Made by a program: the position numbers and the translations under genes. DNA of 64,000 nt from Pelagibacteraceae bacterium AG-447-N18 (GTDB taxonomy: Bacteria; Pseudomonadota; Alphaproteobacteria; Pelagibacterales; Pelagibacteraceae): contig QCQE01000003.1 of assembly GCA_003212275.1 (NCBI GenBank), forward strand, positions 20,658 through 84,657. Reading direction: 5' to 3'. Of the stretch, positions 17,780 to 25,837 are shown piece by piece; within the stretch, counting starts at the first letter, position 1; the number at the start of each line of letters is the position of its first letter. Under the pieces are notes generated by a model that searched no databases, was not told the origin of the DNA, and was given only the letters and a program-made list of their open reading frames with translations.

Positions 17780-18608
17780 AAAAAGTAAAGCTACTAAATC
17801 AAAAAAAAAGGTAAAACCCAAAAAGGTTGTTCAATTAAAAAAAGTAAAAAAGAAAATTAGTAAATTACCAAAAAAATTAATTAAAACTAAAAAAGTACCT
17901 TCAAAAAAATCTATAAAATCTGAAGTCAAAACTACAGAGCAGAAAAGTGATAGTTTAAGAATTACAAAAAGTAATGAAGCTAAACCAGAAATTAAAAAAG
18001 TAAAAAAACAAGCAACAGAAAAAAGAGAATATAAAATCAAAGATTACGTCGTATACCCAAAACACGGCGTTGGGCAAATTACCGAATTTAAAAAAATAAA
18101 TATTGGAGGAATAGACGTTGAAACGTACGTTATAAAATTTGAAAAAGATAAAGCAAATGGAATGGTGCCTGTTAACAAGCAATTACACTTAAGACCATTA
18201 GCTACTATTAATCAGGTAAACAAATGCATCTCAATATTAAAAAGTAAACCTAAAATAAAAAGATCCATGTGGAGTAGGAGAGCACAAGAGTATGAAGCAA
18301 AGATTTCGTCAGGTAAAATTTATGAGTTAGCTGAAGTAGTAAGAGATCTTAATAAGGGGGATGATTTGATGGTCGACCAATCTTATAGTGAAAGACAATT
18401 ATTTGAAAAAGCATATGAAAGAATTCTTTCAGAATTTCAAATAATTCTAAATCTATCATTAGAGGATACTCAAAAAAAATTAGATAAAGCTTTAAAAAGA
18501 AACTTAAATACTCAACCTAAATCAGAAGCAACACCAATGAAGCAAGCTTCATCAGATTTGCCTGAAGAAGAGGCTGTTTCAGAAAATGAGGAAGATATAG
18601 AGGATTAA
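17736..18608 (+). CDS. CarD/CdnL-family transcriptional regulator with lysine-rich N-terminal tail
   Basis: CarD proteins bind the RNA polymerase beta subunit and stabilise open promoter complexes, notably at rRNA promoters. The CarD RNAP-interacting domain starts near residue 98 (KIDYVVYP-like: [16 protein letters not shown]) and runs into the helical DNA-binding part ([21 protein letters not shown], then RDL and [13 protein letters not shown]). The first 95 residues are an extended Lys/Ser/Thr-rich tail, and the last 30 are acidic. Without this tail the domain would match the usual 160-170-residue family length. ATG 17736 lies inside fdxA; the only nearby alternative is a TTG five codons later, so the overlap is probably real. 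A terminator follows at once. Confidence 0.9.
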   Translation: MSKISLKSILKKTFKKSKATKSKKKVKPKKVVQLKKVKKKISKLPKKLIKTKKVPSKKSIKSEVKTTEQKSDSLRITKSNEAKPEIKKVKKQATEKREYKIKDYVVYPKHGVGQITEFKKINIGGIDVETYVIKFEKDKANGMVPVNKQLHLRPLATINQVNKCISILKSKPKIKRSMWSRRAQEYEAKISSGKIYELAEVVRDLNKGDDLMVDQSYSERQLFEKAYERILSEFQIILNLSLEDTQKKLDKALKRNLNTQPKSEATPMKQASSDLPEEEAVSENEEDIED

Positions 18609-18610
18609 AA

Positions 18611-18652
18611 AAAAACGCCTCTCACACGTAAATCGTTATGAGAAGCGTTTTT
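18611..18652. terminator. bidirectional intrinsic terminator
   Basis: The arms AAAAACGCCTCTCA (18611-18624) and TGAGAAGCGTTTTT (18639-18652) pair with one mismatch around a 14-base loop. A T-run follows on the plus strand and a longer one on the minus strand, so it can end both carD and the facing 25-codon gene. Confidence 0.88.
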
Positions 18653-18671
18653 AATAAAGAATACTAAGTAA

Positions 18672-18749
18672 TTATCTTCTTCTTCTTTTTTTAGCTTTTT
18701 TCTTAGCTTTTTTCTTAGCCTTCTTTGCTTTTTTTCTTCTCTTAGGCAT
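18672..18749 (-). CDS. tiny highly basic protein (25 residues)
   Basis: ATG at 18749 opens a 25-codon frame, MPKRRKKAKKAKK and so on, ending in four arginines and TAA. Apart from the first Met and Pro, every residue is Lys, Arg or Ala, in a KKA-type repeat that would form a strongly positive helix. It is preceded by AAGGGAGCTAAAG, one of the best Shine-Dalgarno sites in the window, by a palindrome, and by a good promoter (TTGACA, 17-base spacer, TAAAAA), and it is followed by a strong terminator. This full set of expression signals argues that it is a real gene. It resembles the tails of histone H1-like proteins; nucleic-acid binding (DNA, RNA or ribosome) is my inference. Confidence 0.75.
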   Translation of the reverse strand: MPKRRKKAKKAKKKAKKKAKKRRRR

Positions 18750-18773
18750 CTTTAGCTCCCTTTTTAAGTTAAA

Positions 18774-18789
18774 CGAATCAATTGATTCG
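18774..18789. repeat. 16-bp perfect palindrome upstream of the tiny basic gene
   Basis: CGAATCAATTGATTCG is identical to its own complement over 16 bases. It lies 25 bases before the ATG at 18749 and just downstream of the predicted promoter, so it could be a dimeric repressor operator or a hairpin (6-bp stem, AATT loop) at the 5' end of the mRNA. Confidence 0.7.
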
Positions 18790-18800
18790 CTATTAATCTA

Positions 18801-18829
18801 TTTTTATTTTTTTATGTGCCTTATGTCAA
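18801..18829 (-). promoter_or_regulatory. predicted sigma70 promoter of the tiny basic gene
   Basis: On the minus strand TTGACA (18829-18824) is followed after 17 bases by TAAAAA (18806-18801). The -35 is a consensus match and the -10 is a 4/6 match. Transcription would start near 18794 and give a leader of about 45 bases containing the palindrome and the Shine-Dalgarno site. The rest of 18830-18949 is plain AT-rich spacer. Confidence 0.5.
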
Positions 18830-18949
18830 ATCTTAAATTTTTAAGAAAATTTTTAAATTGAAATTAAAATTCAAATTTTTTTTATAAAAATTTTTAATTG
18901 TAAAAAAGTTAGTGTTTATGCGCTTAATAATCAAATATTTTGTAAAAAA

Positions 18950-20647
18950 TTAATAAAGTTTTTCTAAATCTTCTTTATATTTTTCTAGAATTTTTTTTCT
19001 TTTTAGTTTTAAAGTTGGTGTTAACATTCCATTTTCAATTGTAAATTCTTTTTCAATTAATTTAATTTTTTTTACTCTTTCAACAAGAGATAAGCTTTTA
19101 TTTAGATCATCTATATATAATTCAATTTCTTTTTTATTTTTTTCACTATCACTTACAATTAAAGCAACTAAATATGTTTTTTTGTCTCCATAAACAAAAC
19201 TTTGTTTAATTTTTTCATCAAGACACAATAAATTTTCAATTTTTGAGGGTGAAATGTTGTCACCACCAGAATTTACAATAATTTCTTTTTTTCTGTCAGT
19301 AATTTTCAAATTTCCTTCTTTTGTAATTTCACCTATATCTCCTGTGTGTAACCAACCATTTTTAAGTATATCGTCTGTTTCCTTTTTCATGTTCCAATAA
19401 CCAAGCATGACATTTTCACCTTTAACCAGAATTTCACCGTCCTGTGCAATCTTCACCTCATTAGTTTTAAAAGGAGGTCCAACTGTATCAATCTTGATTT
19501 TTTCAGGTATATTGCAACTTACTACTGGGGATGCTTCTGTAAGTCCATAACCTTGCAAAGTTGGCAGTCCGATAGAATTCAAAAATTCACCAATTTTTTG
19601 ATCTAAAGCACCCCCTCCAGAAACAAAAGCCTTTAAATTTCCACCAAACTGATTTTTGATTTTTCGTCTTACTAATTTTTCACATAAATAATTTAATATA
19701 TTTTCTATATAGCTCATATTCTCATTATTTAGTTTTTTTATTCCAAGCGAAATCGTTGAGGATATTAATTGTTTCTTGAGACCTGTTTGCTTTGAAAAAT
19801 TAATCGAAATCTTGCTATACAAATTTTGATAAAATCTAGGTACAGCAGTCATTATAGTTGGTTTAGCAACTGCGATATTAGATAATAATTTTTCTAAACT
19901 TTCAGCATAATAAATTTTTGCTCCTAATGTGATTTGTACAAATTGAACAGCATGTTCATATGAATGAGATAAAGGTAGCCAAGTCAAAAATACAGGTTCA
20001 CTATCTTTAACTAACGAATTCAAAATTTCTTGCGCACCTTCACAATTAGATAAAATACCCCCATGACTCAGCATTACACCTTTTGGGTTACCAGTTGTTC
20101 CTGATGTGTAAATGATACAAGCGAGATCTTTTCTCTCAATATTTTGGTTAAAGCTTAAATGATCTAAAGTTTTTTCTTTATAAAATTTTTCAAAAATATT
20201 TTCTATACTATCAATTTGGTTATCTATATTTTCTATTGATAATATTTTTATCTTATCTGTAATGAATTTATCTATTTTTTTTAATTGAATATTATTTGAG
20301 ACAATACAAATTTTTGGATTACAATCATTTATGATATATTCATAATCTTTTTCAGAGTAAGTTGTAAATAAAGGAACTGTTACCCCACCAGCGTTCATTA
20401 TAGCGATATCAGAGATAAGCCATTCAGGTCGATTTTCAGATAATAATATGCATCTATCCCCTTTAGATAAATTTTTTCTTAAATATTCAGATAAAATTTG
20501 AATATTTTTTTCAACTTGTTTCCAAGTTATAAAATCTCCCTTATTATCTTTTAACCACTTTAAAAATGGTTTCTCCGAAGTAGATTTTACCTCTTCATAT
20601 TTCGTGAAAAAAAGTTCTACTAAACTGTTAATTTTACTTAATTCCAT
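18950..20647 (-). CDS. long-chain fatty-acid--CoA ligase (AMP-forming)
   Basis: A 565-residue acyl-adenylate-forming enzyme that activates fatty acids to acyl-CoA. The P-loop-like motif YTSGTTGNPKGVMLSH lies near residue 180, the GYGLTEASP adenylate motif near 370, GWLHTGDIG near 435, and the C-terminal hinge ITDRKKEIIVNSGG near 450. The arrangement is closest to the FAA1/long-chain group (AMP-dependent synthetase and ligase) rather than E. coli FadD itself. Its ATG lies only 4 bases after the 3' CCA of tRNA-Leu on the same strand and has no Shine-Dalgarno site, so it probably depends on read-through from the tRNA promoter. Confidence 0.9.
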   Translation of the reverse strand: MELSKINSLVELFFTKYEEVKSTSEKPFLKWLKDNKGDFITWKQVEKNIQILSEYLRKNLSKGDRCILLSENRPEWLISDIAIMNAGGVTVPLFTTYSEKDYEYIINDCNPKICIVSNNIQLKKIDKFITDKIKILSIENIDNQIDSIENIFEKFYKEKTLDHLSFNQNIERKDLACIIYTSGTTGNPKGVMLSHGGILSNCEGAQEILNSLVKDSEPVFLTWLPLSHSYEHAVQFVQITLGAKIYYAESLEKLLSNIAVAKPTIMTAVPRFYQNLYSKISINFSKQTGLKKQLISSTISLGIKKLNNENMSYIENILNYLCEKLVRRKIKNQFGGNLKAFVSGGGALDQKIGEFLNSIGLPTLQGYGLTEASPVVSCNIPEKIKIDTVGPPFKTNEVKIAQDGEILVKGENVMLGYWNMKKETDDILKNGWLHTGDIGEITKEGNLKITDRKKEIIVNSGGDNISPSKIENLLCLDEKIKQSFVYGDKKTYLVALIVSDSEKNKKEIELYIDDLNKSLSLVERVKKIKLIEKEFTIENGMLTPTLKLKRKKILEKYKEDLEKLY

Positions 20648-20651
20648 AATT

Positions 20652-20736
20652 TGGTGGGCGAAGAGAGAATCGAACTCTCACTTCTTGCGAAACACGATTT
20701 TGAGTCGTGCGCGTCTACCAGTTCCGCCATTCGCCC
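20652..20736 (-). tRNA. tRNA-Leu (anticodon CAA)
   Basis: An 85-base class II tRNA including CCA. The acceptor GGGCGAA pairs with TTCGCCC; the anticodon arm CACGA/TCGTG encloses CTCAAAA, giving anticodon CAA (codon UUG); a long variable arm and the T arm GAGAG-TTCGATT-CTCTC are present, as expected for leucine. Confidence 0.97.
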
Positions 20737-20794
20737 TAATTGTTTAATAATTTATTAAATAGTATAAGAACTAAAATTATATTAAAACCAAAAA

Positions 20795-21400
20795 ATGTTT
20801 AAAAATCTTTACAAAAAATGTTTAGATTTAGCAGCTCACAAAAGTTCTAAATATTATTTGGCAATAGTCTCTTTTATTGAAAGTTCGTTTTTTCCTATTC
20901 CGCCAGATGTGATGGTTGTTCCAATGGTAATATCAAAAAAAAATGATTTTATTAAAATCTTTATAATAGCTACAATTTTTTCAGTTTTGGGTGGTATGCT
21001 AGGTTACCTAATTGGTGCATTCTTTTTCGAATTTGGAACGCATATTGTGAGTTTTTATGGTTATGAGGATAAGTTATTTAAAATTAAAGAAAGCTTAATT
21101 AGTAGTGATGGTTTTTATGCTTGGTTAGGAGTACTTTTTTTAGCTGGTTTTACTCCTCTTCCATATAAAGTTTTTACAATTGCAAGCGGCCTGATAGGAT
21201 TTAACTTTTTAATCTTTGTTTTAATAAGTTTAATTTCCCGAGGATTAAGATTTTTTATCGTATCATTTCTTTCCTATAAGTTCGGTGATTTATTTAATGA
21301 ATACATGGATAAGCATGGGTCAAAATGGTTTACAATAATTGGAATATTAATTGTTATTATTGGCTTAATAATTTATCTGATTTTTAAATCTAATGTTTAA
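20795..21400 (+). CDS. DedA/VTT-family membrane protein (YqaA-like)
   Basis: A 201-residue inner-membrane protein. The motif ESSFFPIPPDVMVVPMV (residues about 28-44) and the later LFLAGFTPLPYKVFTIASGL with GLIGFNFLIFV correspond to the two re-entrant/helical repeats of the VTT (SNARE-associated) domain in the YqaA branch. DedA relatives take part in lipid-carrier flipping and membrane homeostasis, but this member cannot be assigned a substrate. It overlaps dsbB by 8 bases, forming the first gene of a three-gene operon with dsbB and coq7. Confidence 0.88.
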   Translation: MFKNLYKKCLDLAAHKSSKYYLAIVSFIESSFFPIPPDVMVVPMVISKKNDFIKIFIIATIFSVLGGMLGYLIGAFFFEFGTHIVSFYGYEDKLFKIKESLISSDGFYAWLGVLFLAGFTPLPYKVFTIASGLIGFNFLIFVLISLISRGLRFFIVSFLSYKFGDLFNEYMDKHGSKWFTIIGILIVIIGLIIYLIFKSNV

Positions 21401-21878
21401 TCTTAAAGCTGAAATTTACTTGAGAATAATTTTTCTATTTAGTTTAATAGCTTTGATTTCTGCTTATCTTATAGAACATGTTCTAGGACACCAACCATGT
21501 AATTTATGTTTGATAGAGAGAATCCCTTACGGGTTAAGTATAATTTTGATATCTTTAATGTTTATTATAAAAAAAAATGAAAATTTCTTTATTTTGCTTT
21601 TAATACTAACTTTTATTTTTTCTTTTTTTATCTCATTGTATCATTTAGGTATAGAACAAGGCATTTTTCAAGAATCAACTGTTTGTGGTGTAAAAAACTT
21701 TTCTGAAAATTTAAGTAAAGAGGAATTACTTAATAAACTAAGTGAAAAGACTATAAGCTGTAAAGATGTGACATTTAGGATTTTAGGGTTATCACTTACT
21801 ACTATTAATATTGTAATAAGTATATTATTTATTATAACCCTAGCAAAAATTTTTACTAAATATGAAAAAAACAGATAG
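21393..21878 (+). CDS. dsbB: disulfide bond formation protein DsbB family
   Basis: A 161-residue membrane protein with four predicted helices. QPCNLCLIERIPYG holds the first redox pair (C-x2-C) in the first periplasmic loop next to helix 2, as in DsbB, and a second pair of cysteines lies in the larger loop (STVCGVKN and TISCKD). DsbB reoxidises DsbA by passing electrons to ubiquinone. Its position immediately upstream of and overlapping a ubiquinone-biosynthesis gene by 17 bases fits this use of quinone. The DsbA partner is not in the window. Confidence 0.88.
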   Translation: MFNLKAEIYLRIIFLFSLIALISAYLIEHVLGHQPCNLCLIERIPYGLSIILISLMFIIKKNENFFILLLILTFIFSFFISLYHLGIEQGIFQESTVCGVKNFSENLSKEELLNKLSEKTISCKDVTFRILGLSLTTINIVISILFIITLAKIFTKYEKNR

Positions 21879-22392
21879 TAGAGTTGAAGAATTTATTAGA
21901 GTTGACCATGCAGGCGAGAGAGGTGCTGTCAAAATTTATGAGGGTCAGTTATTAGCTTTAAATACAATTGTTAAGAATGATAATCTAAAAAAAACAATTG
22001 AAGATATGAAAGAACATGAAATTGAACATTGTCAATTTTTTGAAAACGAAATAAAAAAAAGAAATATTGAGCCAACAAAATTTTTACCTTTGTGGGATCT
22101 ACTAGGTGTAGGTTTAGGTTTTGGATCTACTATTCTTGGAAAAAAAGCAGCTATGCTATGCACTGCCTCCGTTGAGGAAGTAATAGATAAACATTATCAA
22201 GATCAAATAAATCAACTTGGTCCTGAAGAAAAAAATCTTAAAAAGAAAATTATAAAATTCAGAGAAGACGAGCTCCATCACAAAGATATAGCTTATGAAA
22301 AAGGAGCTACCAAAAAAGGAATTTACTCAATTATGGACAAGATAATAAAAACAGGTTCAAAAATAGCTATTCGAATATCAGAAAAAGTATAA
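21862..22392 (+). CDS. coq7: demethoxyubiquinone hydroxylase (Coq7 family)
   Basis: A ferritin-like di-iron monooxygenase catalysing a late ring hydroxylation of ubiquinone. The opening RVDHAGERGAVKIYEGQLLAL is the family signature with the first iron-ligand Glu; further ligands lie in EHEIEHCQFFE (E-x2-H) and SVEEVID, and REDELHHKDIAYE supplies the last E-x2-H pair. The length of 176 residues is normal for the bacterial form. It is the last gene of the dedA-dsbB-coq7 operon. Together with ubiE and ubiB at 31.9-34.2 kb it indicates aerobic ubiquinone synthesis. Confidence 0.94.
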   Translation: MKKTDSRVEEFIRVDHAGERGAVKIYEGQLLALNTIVKNDNLKKTIEDMKEHEIEHCQFFENEIKKRNIEPTKFLPLWDLLGVGLGFGSTILGKKAAMLCTASVEEVIDKHYQDQINQLGPEEKNLKKKIIKFREDELHHKDIAYEKGATKKGIYSIMDKIIKTGSKIAIRISEKV

Positions 22393-22395
22393 AAC

Positions 22396-22965
22396 TTAAG
22401 CTTCTAATTCAACATCCCAATATAAATAATCCATCCAGCTTTTATGTAAATAATTTGGGGGAAAATTTTTTCCATTACGATGTAAGTCTTCTGTAGAGGG
22501 TTGATAAGGGTATTGCGACAGTTTCATGCCCGATAATTTTAATAGTTTGCCTCCTTTTTTAACATTACAAGCTGAACATGCTGTAACAACGTTATCCCAA
22601 TTGGTTTCTCCACCTTTTGATCTAGGCAATAAATGATCAAAAGTTAATTCCTCGTTGCTACCACAATACTGGCAGGAAAACTTATCTCTAAGAAAAACAT
22701 TAAATCTTGTAAAACTTGGTTTAGATTGAGGAACAATATAATCTTTTAGAGCAATTACACTAGGCAATTGCATATTAAATGAAGGACTTCTCACTACACG
22801 ATCGTAGTTACTGACTATAATTACACGATCTAAAAAAACTGATTTCACAGTATCTTGCCATGACCATAGCGATAGAGGATAGTAGCTTAATGGTCTATAA
22901 TCAGCGTTTAAAACTAGTGCAGGACATTTTTCTAATGAAACATCTTGATCAATAAAATTATTCAT
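22396..22965 (-). CDS. HNH endonuclease family protein
   Basis: A 189-residue protein with a complete HNH domain near residues 90-140: paired zinc cysteines CQYC and CSAC flank the core FDHLLPRSKGG...NWDNVVTAC, which gives the H-N-H catalytic pattern. The N-terminal half (LVLNADYRPLSYYPLSLWSWQD) is the conserved extension of the common chromosomal HNH proteins of alphaproteobacteria and cyanobacteria, which are not linked to mobile introns. A DNA-processing or repair role is possible but unproven. It converges with coq7 across 3 bases. Confidence 0.9.
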   Translation of the reverse strand: MNNFIDQDVSLEKCPALVLNADYRPLSYYPLSLWSWQDTVKSVFLDRVIIVSNYDRVVRSPSFNMQLPSVIALKDYIVPQSKPSFTRFNVFLRDKFSCQYCGSNEELTFDHLLPRSKGGETNWDNVVTACSACNVKKGGKLLKLSGMKLSQYPYQPSTEDLHRNGKNFPPNYLHKSWMDYLYWDVELEA

Positions 22966-23002
22966 ATCAAATTTTAACTTAAATAAAAATTTTTTTCAAT
23001 AT

Positions 23003-23662
23003 TTAGGAATTATTAAATTTTTTTAAGATATAATTCAATGCAATACTTGAAGCATTTATAGGAATATGATGGTCACAATTTTTTATAAGATGCGTCTCAA
23101 TGTCTATATTATTTCTCATAAAAAAATCTTTTGCCTCTAACATAAAATTTGGTGAGACAACTTGATCAGAATCGCCATGAATAAGTAAAATACTTGATGA
23201 GTTTTTTTTTCTTAATTTCAAATCCTTTTCATCAATAATTTTTCCAGAAAAACCCACAACACAATTGAAAGGTTTTTCGGAGGTGAGTCCTAAGTTTATT
23301 GACATCATGCAACCTTGGCTAAAACCAGATAAACAAATTTGATTATTTTCAAAATTAAATTCTTTTTTAATTTCGTCAATAAATTTTGATAATTTTTTTT
23401 CAGCCTTTAAAGCTTGATCCAAAATATAATCTGGATCATCACGGCTTAAATCAAACCACTGATATCCGTTCGGATTTATACTACATGGTTCATGACCATT
23501 AGGGCAAATAAAAATAGTATTAGGTAAATGTCTTTTCCAGTTCAATGAGAGCATACTAATATCCTTACCATCACCACCATAACCATGAAGTAGGATAATA
23601 GCATTTTTAATCTTAGTATTAGCCTCTGGTTTGACCATTACTGAATCTAGACAAAATGTCAT
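23003..23662 (-). CDS. phospholipase/carboxylesterase, alpha/beta hydrolase fold
   Basis: A 219-residue esterase of the Abhydrolase_2 group. The oxyanion segment is LHGYGGDGKD near residue 25, the nucleophile is Ser in GFSQGCMMS near 115, and the Asp and His of the triad lie in HGDSDQVV and NCDHHIP near the C-terminus. No signal peptide is visible, so it is cytoplasmic. The physiological ester is unknown; enzymes of this group hydrolyse acyl glycerols, lysophospholipids and small esters. Its start lies 37 bases behind the HNH gene in the upstream direction, so the two may be co-transcribed. Confidence 0.88.
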   Translation of the reverse strand: MTFCLDSVMVKPEANTKIKNAIILLHGYGGDGKDISMLSLNWKRHLPNTIFICPNGHEPCSINPNGYQWFDLSRDDPDYILDQALKAEKKLSKFIDEIKKEFNFENNQICLSGFSQGCMMSINLGLTSEKPFNCVVGFSGKIIDEKDLKLRKKNSSSILLIHGDSDQVVSPNFMLEAKDFFMRNNIDIETHLIKNCDHHIPINASSIALNYILKKFNNS

Positions 23663-23711
23663 AGTGTGTGAATTATGTTTTTTTATTTTTAAAACACCCT
23701 ACAATAACTTC

Positions 23712-23915
23712 ATGTTATCTGGAATAGTAGTTAAAATATTATCTATAGTTTTGTTAATGGCAGTTGGGATTGTTTTAATTCTTGGTATCGGAACTTTATT
23801 TAAAGGTGGTGAAACCAGCAAAAAATATTCTAATAAATTAATGCAGTTAAGAGTTTTGCTCCAATTTATTGCAATAATTGCTTTGGTTGGTTTTGCATAT
23901 TTTTTCAAAAATTAG
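23712..23915 (+). CDS. twin transmembrane helix small protein (HIG1-like)
   Basis: A 67-residue protein with two membrane helices (about residues 4-26 and 46-64) joined by a loop TLFKGGETSKKYSNKLMQLRVLLQ. The Gly-rich first helix and the S-x2-YSNKLMQLRVLLQ segment match the HIG1-domain (hypoxia-induced) small proteins found in alphaproteobacteria and mitochondria, where relatives associate with cytochrome oxidase. I start at 23712 (MLSGIVVK) rather than 81 bases further upstream because the upstream codons overlap the divergent esterase gene and do not look like this family. It converges with the thioredoxin-like gene. Confidence 0.85.
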   Translation: MLSGIVVKILSIVLLMAVGIVLILGIGTLFKGGETSKKYSNKLMQLRVLLQFIAIIALVGFAYFFKN

Positions 23916-24421
23916 TTGTAACTAGCCAACCATTCAACAAAATTTTTTTCCTTAAAATCGATTGACCCAACAATTCTTGCAAACTCATATCCATCCTTGT
24001 TTATCAAAATTGTGGTGGGCACTCCTCTTAGTCCAAACTTTTTCGCTAAGGTAATTGGTGAGTCGAAATATATCTTAAGATTATTAATGCCTAAATCCTT
24101 AAAAAATTTAGAGGCTTTTTCTAAATTATCCTGACCAACATTAATCGGAAATATTTTTAAATTATTTAAATTTTTTTGAGATTGCAATTGATCAAGAGAT
24201 GGCATTTCCTCTTTACATGGGGTACACCAAGTTGCCCAAAAATTGAGTAAAACCAAATTGCCTTCAAATTGATCAAGTTGAATTTCATTACTCTGATCAT
24301 CTAAAAACGTTAATCCATCATATTTTTTAAGCTCTTTATTGATAACAAGATTTTTTATGTCTTTGATTTCTGCTGCAACACAATTAGATATTAAAAAAGC
24401 AAATATTATTAAAAATCTCAT
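23912..24421 (-). CDS. TlpA-like thioredoxin-fold protein
   Basis: A 169-residue protein beginning with a signal peptide or membrane anchor (MRFLIIFAFLISNCVAAE), so it acts in the periplasm. The redox-active pair is in FWATWCTPCKEEMPSL near residue 64, GQD and GVPTTILINKDG (cis-Pro loop) follow, as in the TlpA/ResA group of thiol-disulfide reductants used in cytochrome c and oxidase assembly. The Cys in NCVAAE could alternatively be a lipobox cysteine, but LISNC is a poor match. It converges with the HIG1-like gene (4-base overlap) and is divergent from argH. Confidence 0.87.
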   Translation of the reverse strand: MRFLIIFAFLISNCVAAEIKDIKNLVINKELKKYDGLTFLDDQSNEIQLDQFEGNLVLLNFWATWCTPCKEEMPSLDQLQSQKNLNNLKIFPINVGQDNLEKASKFFKDLGINNLKIYFDSPITLAKKFGLRGVPTTILINKDGYEFARIVGSIDFKEKNFVEWLASYN

Positions 24422-24445
24422 GTTAAATAGGTATAATTAATTATC

Positions 24446-25837
24446 ATGTCGAAAAATAAAAACAACCAGACAATATGGGGCAATAGAATAAAAAAAAACA
24501 CCTCGTCAATTTTTCAAAAAGTGGGAAGTTCTATTGATATTGATAAGAGACTATATAAAGAGGATATAATTGGATCTATTGCACATGTCGAAATGTTATT
24601 TAAACAAAAGATTATTACTTTTAAAATAAAGAATAAGATTGTTTATGGTTTAAACAAAATCAAAAAAGAAATAACAAACAAAAAATTTGAATTTAATAAA
24701 AAGTATGAGGATATTCATATAAATATTGAAAAAAGACTTTTCGAAATAATTGGTGAAGATGCAGGTTTTATTCACACAGCACGATCAAGAAATGATCAAG
24801 TGATTACAGACTTGAAAATTTGGATGAAATCATCAACCAAAGAAATTAATATTTTATTAGATACTATTATTAAAAGTGTAATAAGAGCAGCAGAAAAAAA
24901 TATATATACTCTTATGCCCGGATTTACTCATTTAAAAAATGCTCAGCCAGTTTCATTTGGCCACTATTTGATGGCTTATGTTGAAATGTTTAAAAGAGAT
25001 AAAAACAGATTCATAAATAATCTAGATAGTTTAAATGAAAATCCTTTAGGTGTTGCCGCTTTAACTGGAACATCTTTTAACATTGATAGAAATTACACTA
25101 CAAAAAAACTTGGATTTACAAAACCAACTAATAACTCCATAGATACAATTTCTGACAGGGATTTTGTGCTAGATTTTCTTTACTCTATTTCAGTTTGTTC
25201 CATGCATATTTCTAGAATAGCTGAGGAACTTATCATATGGAACTCTGATGCTTTCAAGTTAATAAATTTATCAGATAAAGTTGTAACTGGTTCTTCGATA
25301 ATGCCACAAAAAAAAAATCCAGATCTATTGGAATTTTTACGAGGAAAGTCTGGAATTATTTATGGTAATTTGTTTTCTATGCTTACAGTTTTAAAAAGTT
25401 TACCTTTATCTTACTACAAAGATCTTCAAGATGATAAAGAAATTGTTTTTAAATCCAATGATACACTGCAAAATTGTTTAAAGATACTTGATGAGATTCT
25501 TAAAAATTTTACGCCAAATAAAAAACAAATGGTAGAATTAGCTAACACAGGATATTTGACTGCAACTGATCTTGCAGATTATCTCGTAAAAAATCACTCA
25601 ATGCCATTCAGAAAAGCATACAAAGTGACAGCTAATATTGTGAACTTTGCAGAAAAAAAGAAAAAAAATCTCGATCAATTAACGCTAGCTGAACTTAAAA
25701 AAATCGAACCAAAACTATCAAATGATGTATTAAAAGTGTTTGATTTAAAGAATTCTGTAAATTCTAAGAAATCATATGGTGGAACATCTTTTGATAATAT
25801 TAAAAAAATGATATTGAAATATAAAAGAAAAAAATGA
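24446..25837 (+). CDS. argH: argininosuccinate lyase
   Basis: Last step of arginine biosynthesis: argininosuccinate to arginine and fumarate. The fumarase/aspartase superfamily signature GSSIMPQKKNPD, carrying the catalytic Ser, is near residue 286, and HTARSRNDQV near 108 and PGFTHLKNAQP near 157 (catalytic His) are the other conserved segments. The length of 463 residues is typical. Its TGA stop overlaps the ATG of a small lipoprotein gene (ATGA), and lysA follows, so argH, the lipoprotein, lysA and plsC are likely one operon. Confidence 0.96.
   Translation: MSKNKNNQTIWGNRIKKNTSSIFQKVGSSIDIDKRLYKEDIIGSIAHVEMLFKQKIITFKIKNKIVYGLNKIKKEITNKKFEFNKKYEDIHINIEKRLFEIIGEDAGFIHTARSRNDQVITDLKIWMKSSTKEINILLDTIIKSVIRAAEKNIYTLMPGFTHLKNAQPVSFGHYLMAYVEMFKRDKNRFINNLDSLNENPLGVAALTGTSFNIDRNYTTKKLGFTKPTNNSIDTISDRDFVLDFLYSISVCSMHISRIAEELIIWNSDAFKLINLSDKVVTGSSIMPQKKNPDLLEFLRGKSGIIYGNLFSMLTVLKSLPLSYYKDLQDDKEIVFKSNDTLQNCLKILDEILKNFTPNKKQMVELANTGYLTATDLADYLVKNHSMPFRKAYKVTANIVNFAEKKKKNLDQLTLAELKKIEPKLSNDVLKVFDLKNSVNSKKSYGGTSFDNIKKMILKYKRKK

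Noticed and set aside
22396..22965. HNH gene as a mobile homing endonuclease
   Set aside because: It has the N-terminal extension of the common chromosomal HNH family, sits between housekeeping genes with no repeats or intron, and shows no sign of mobility.
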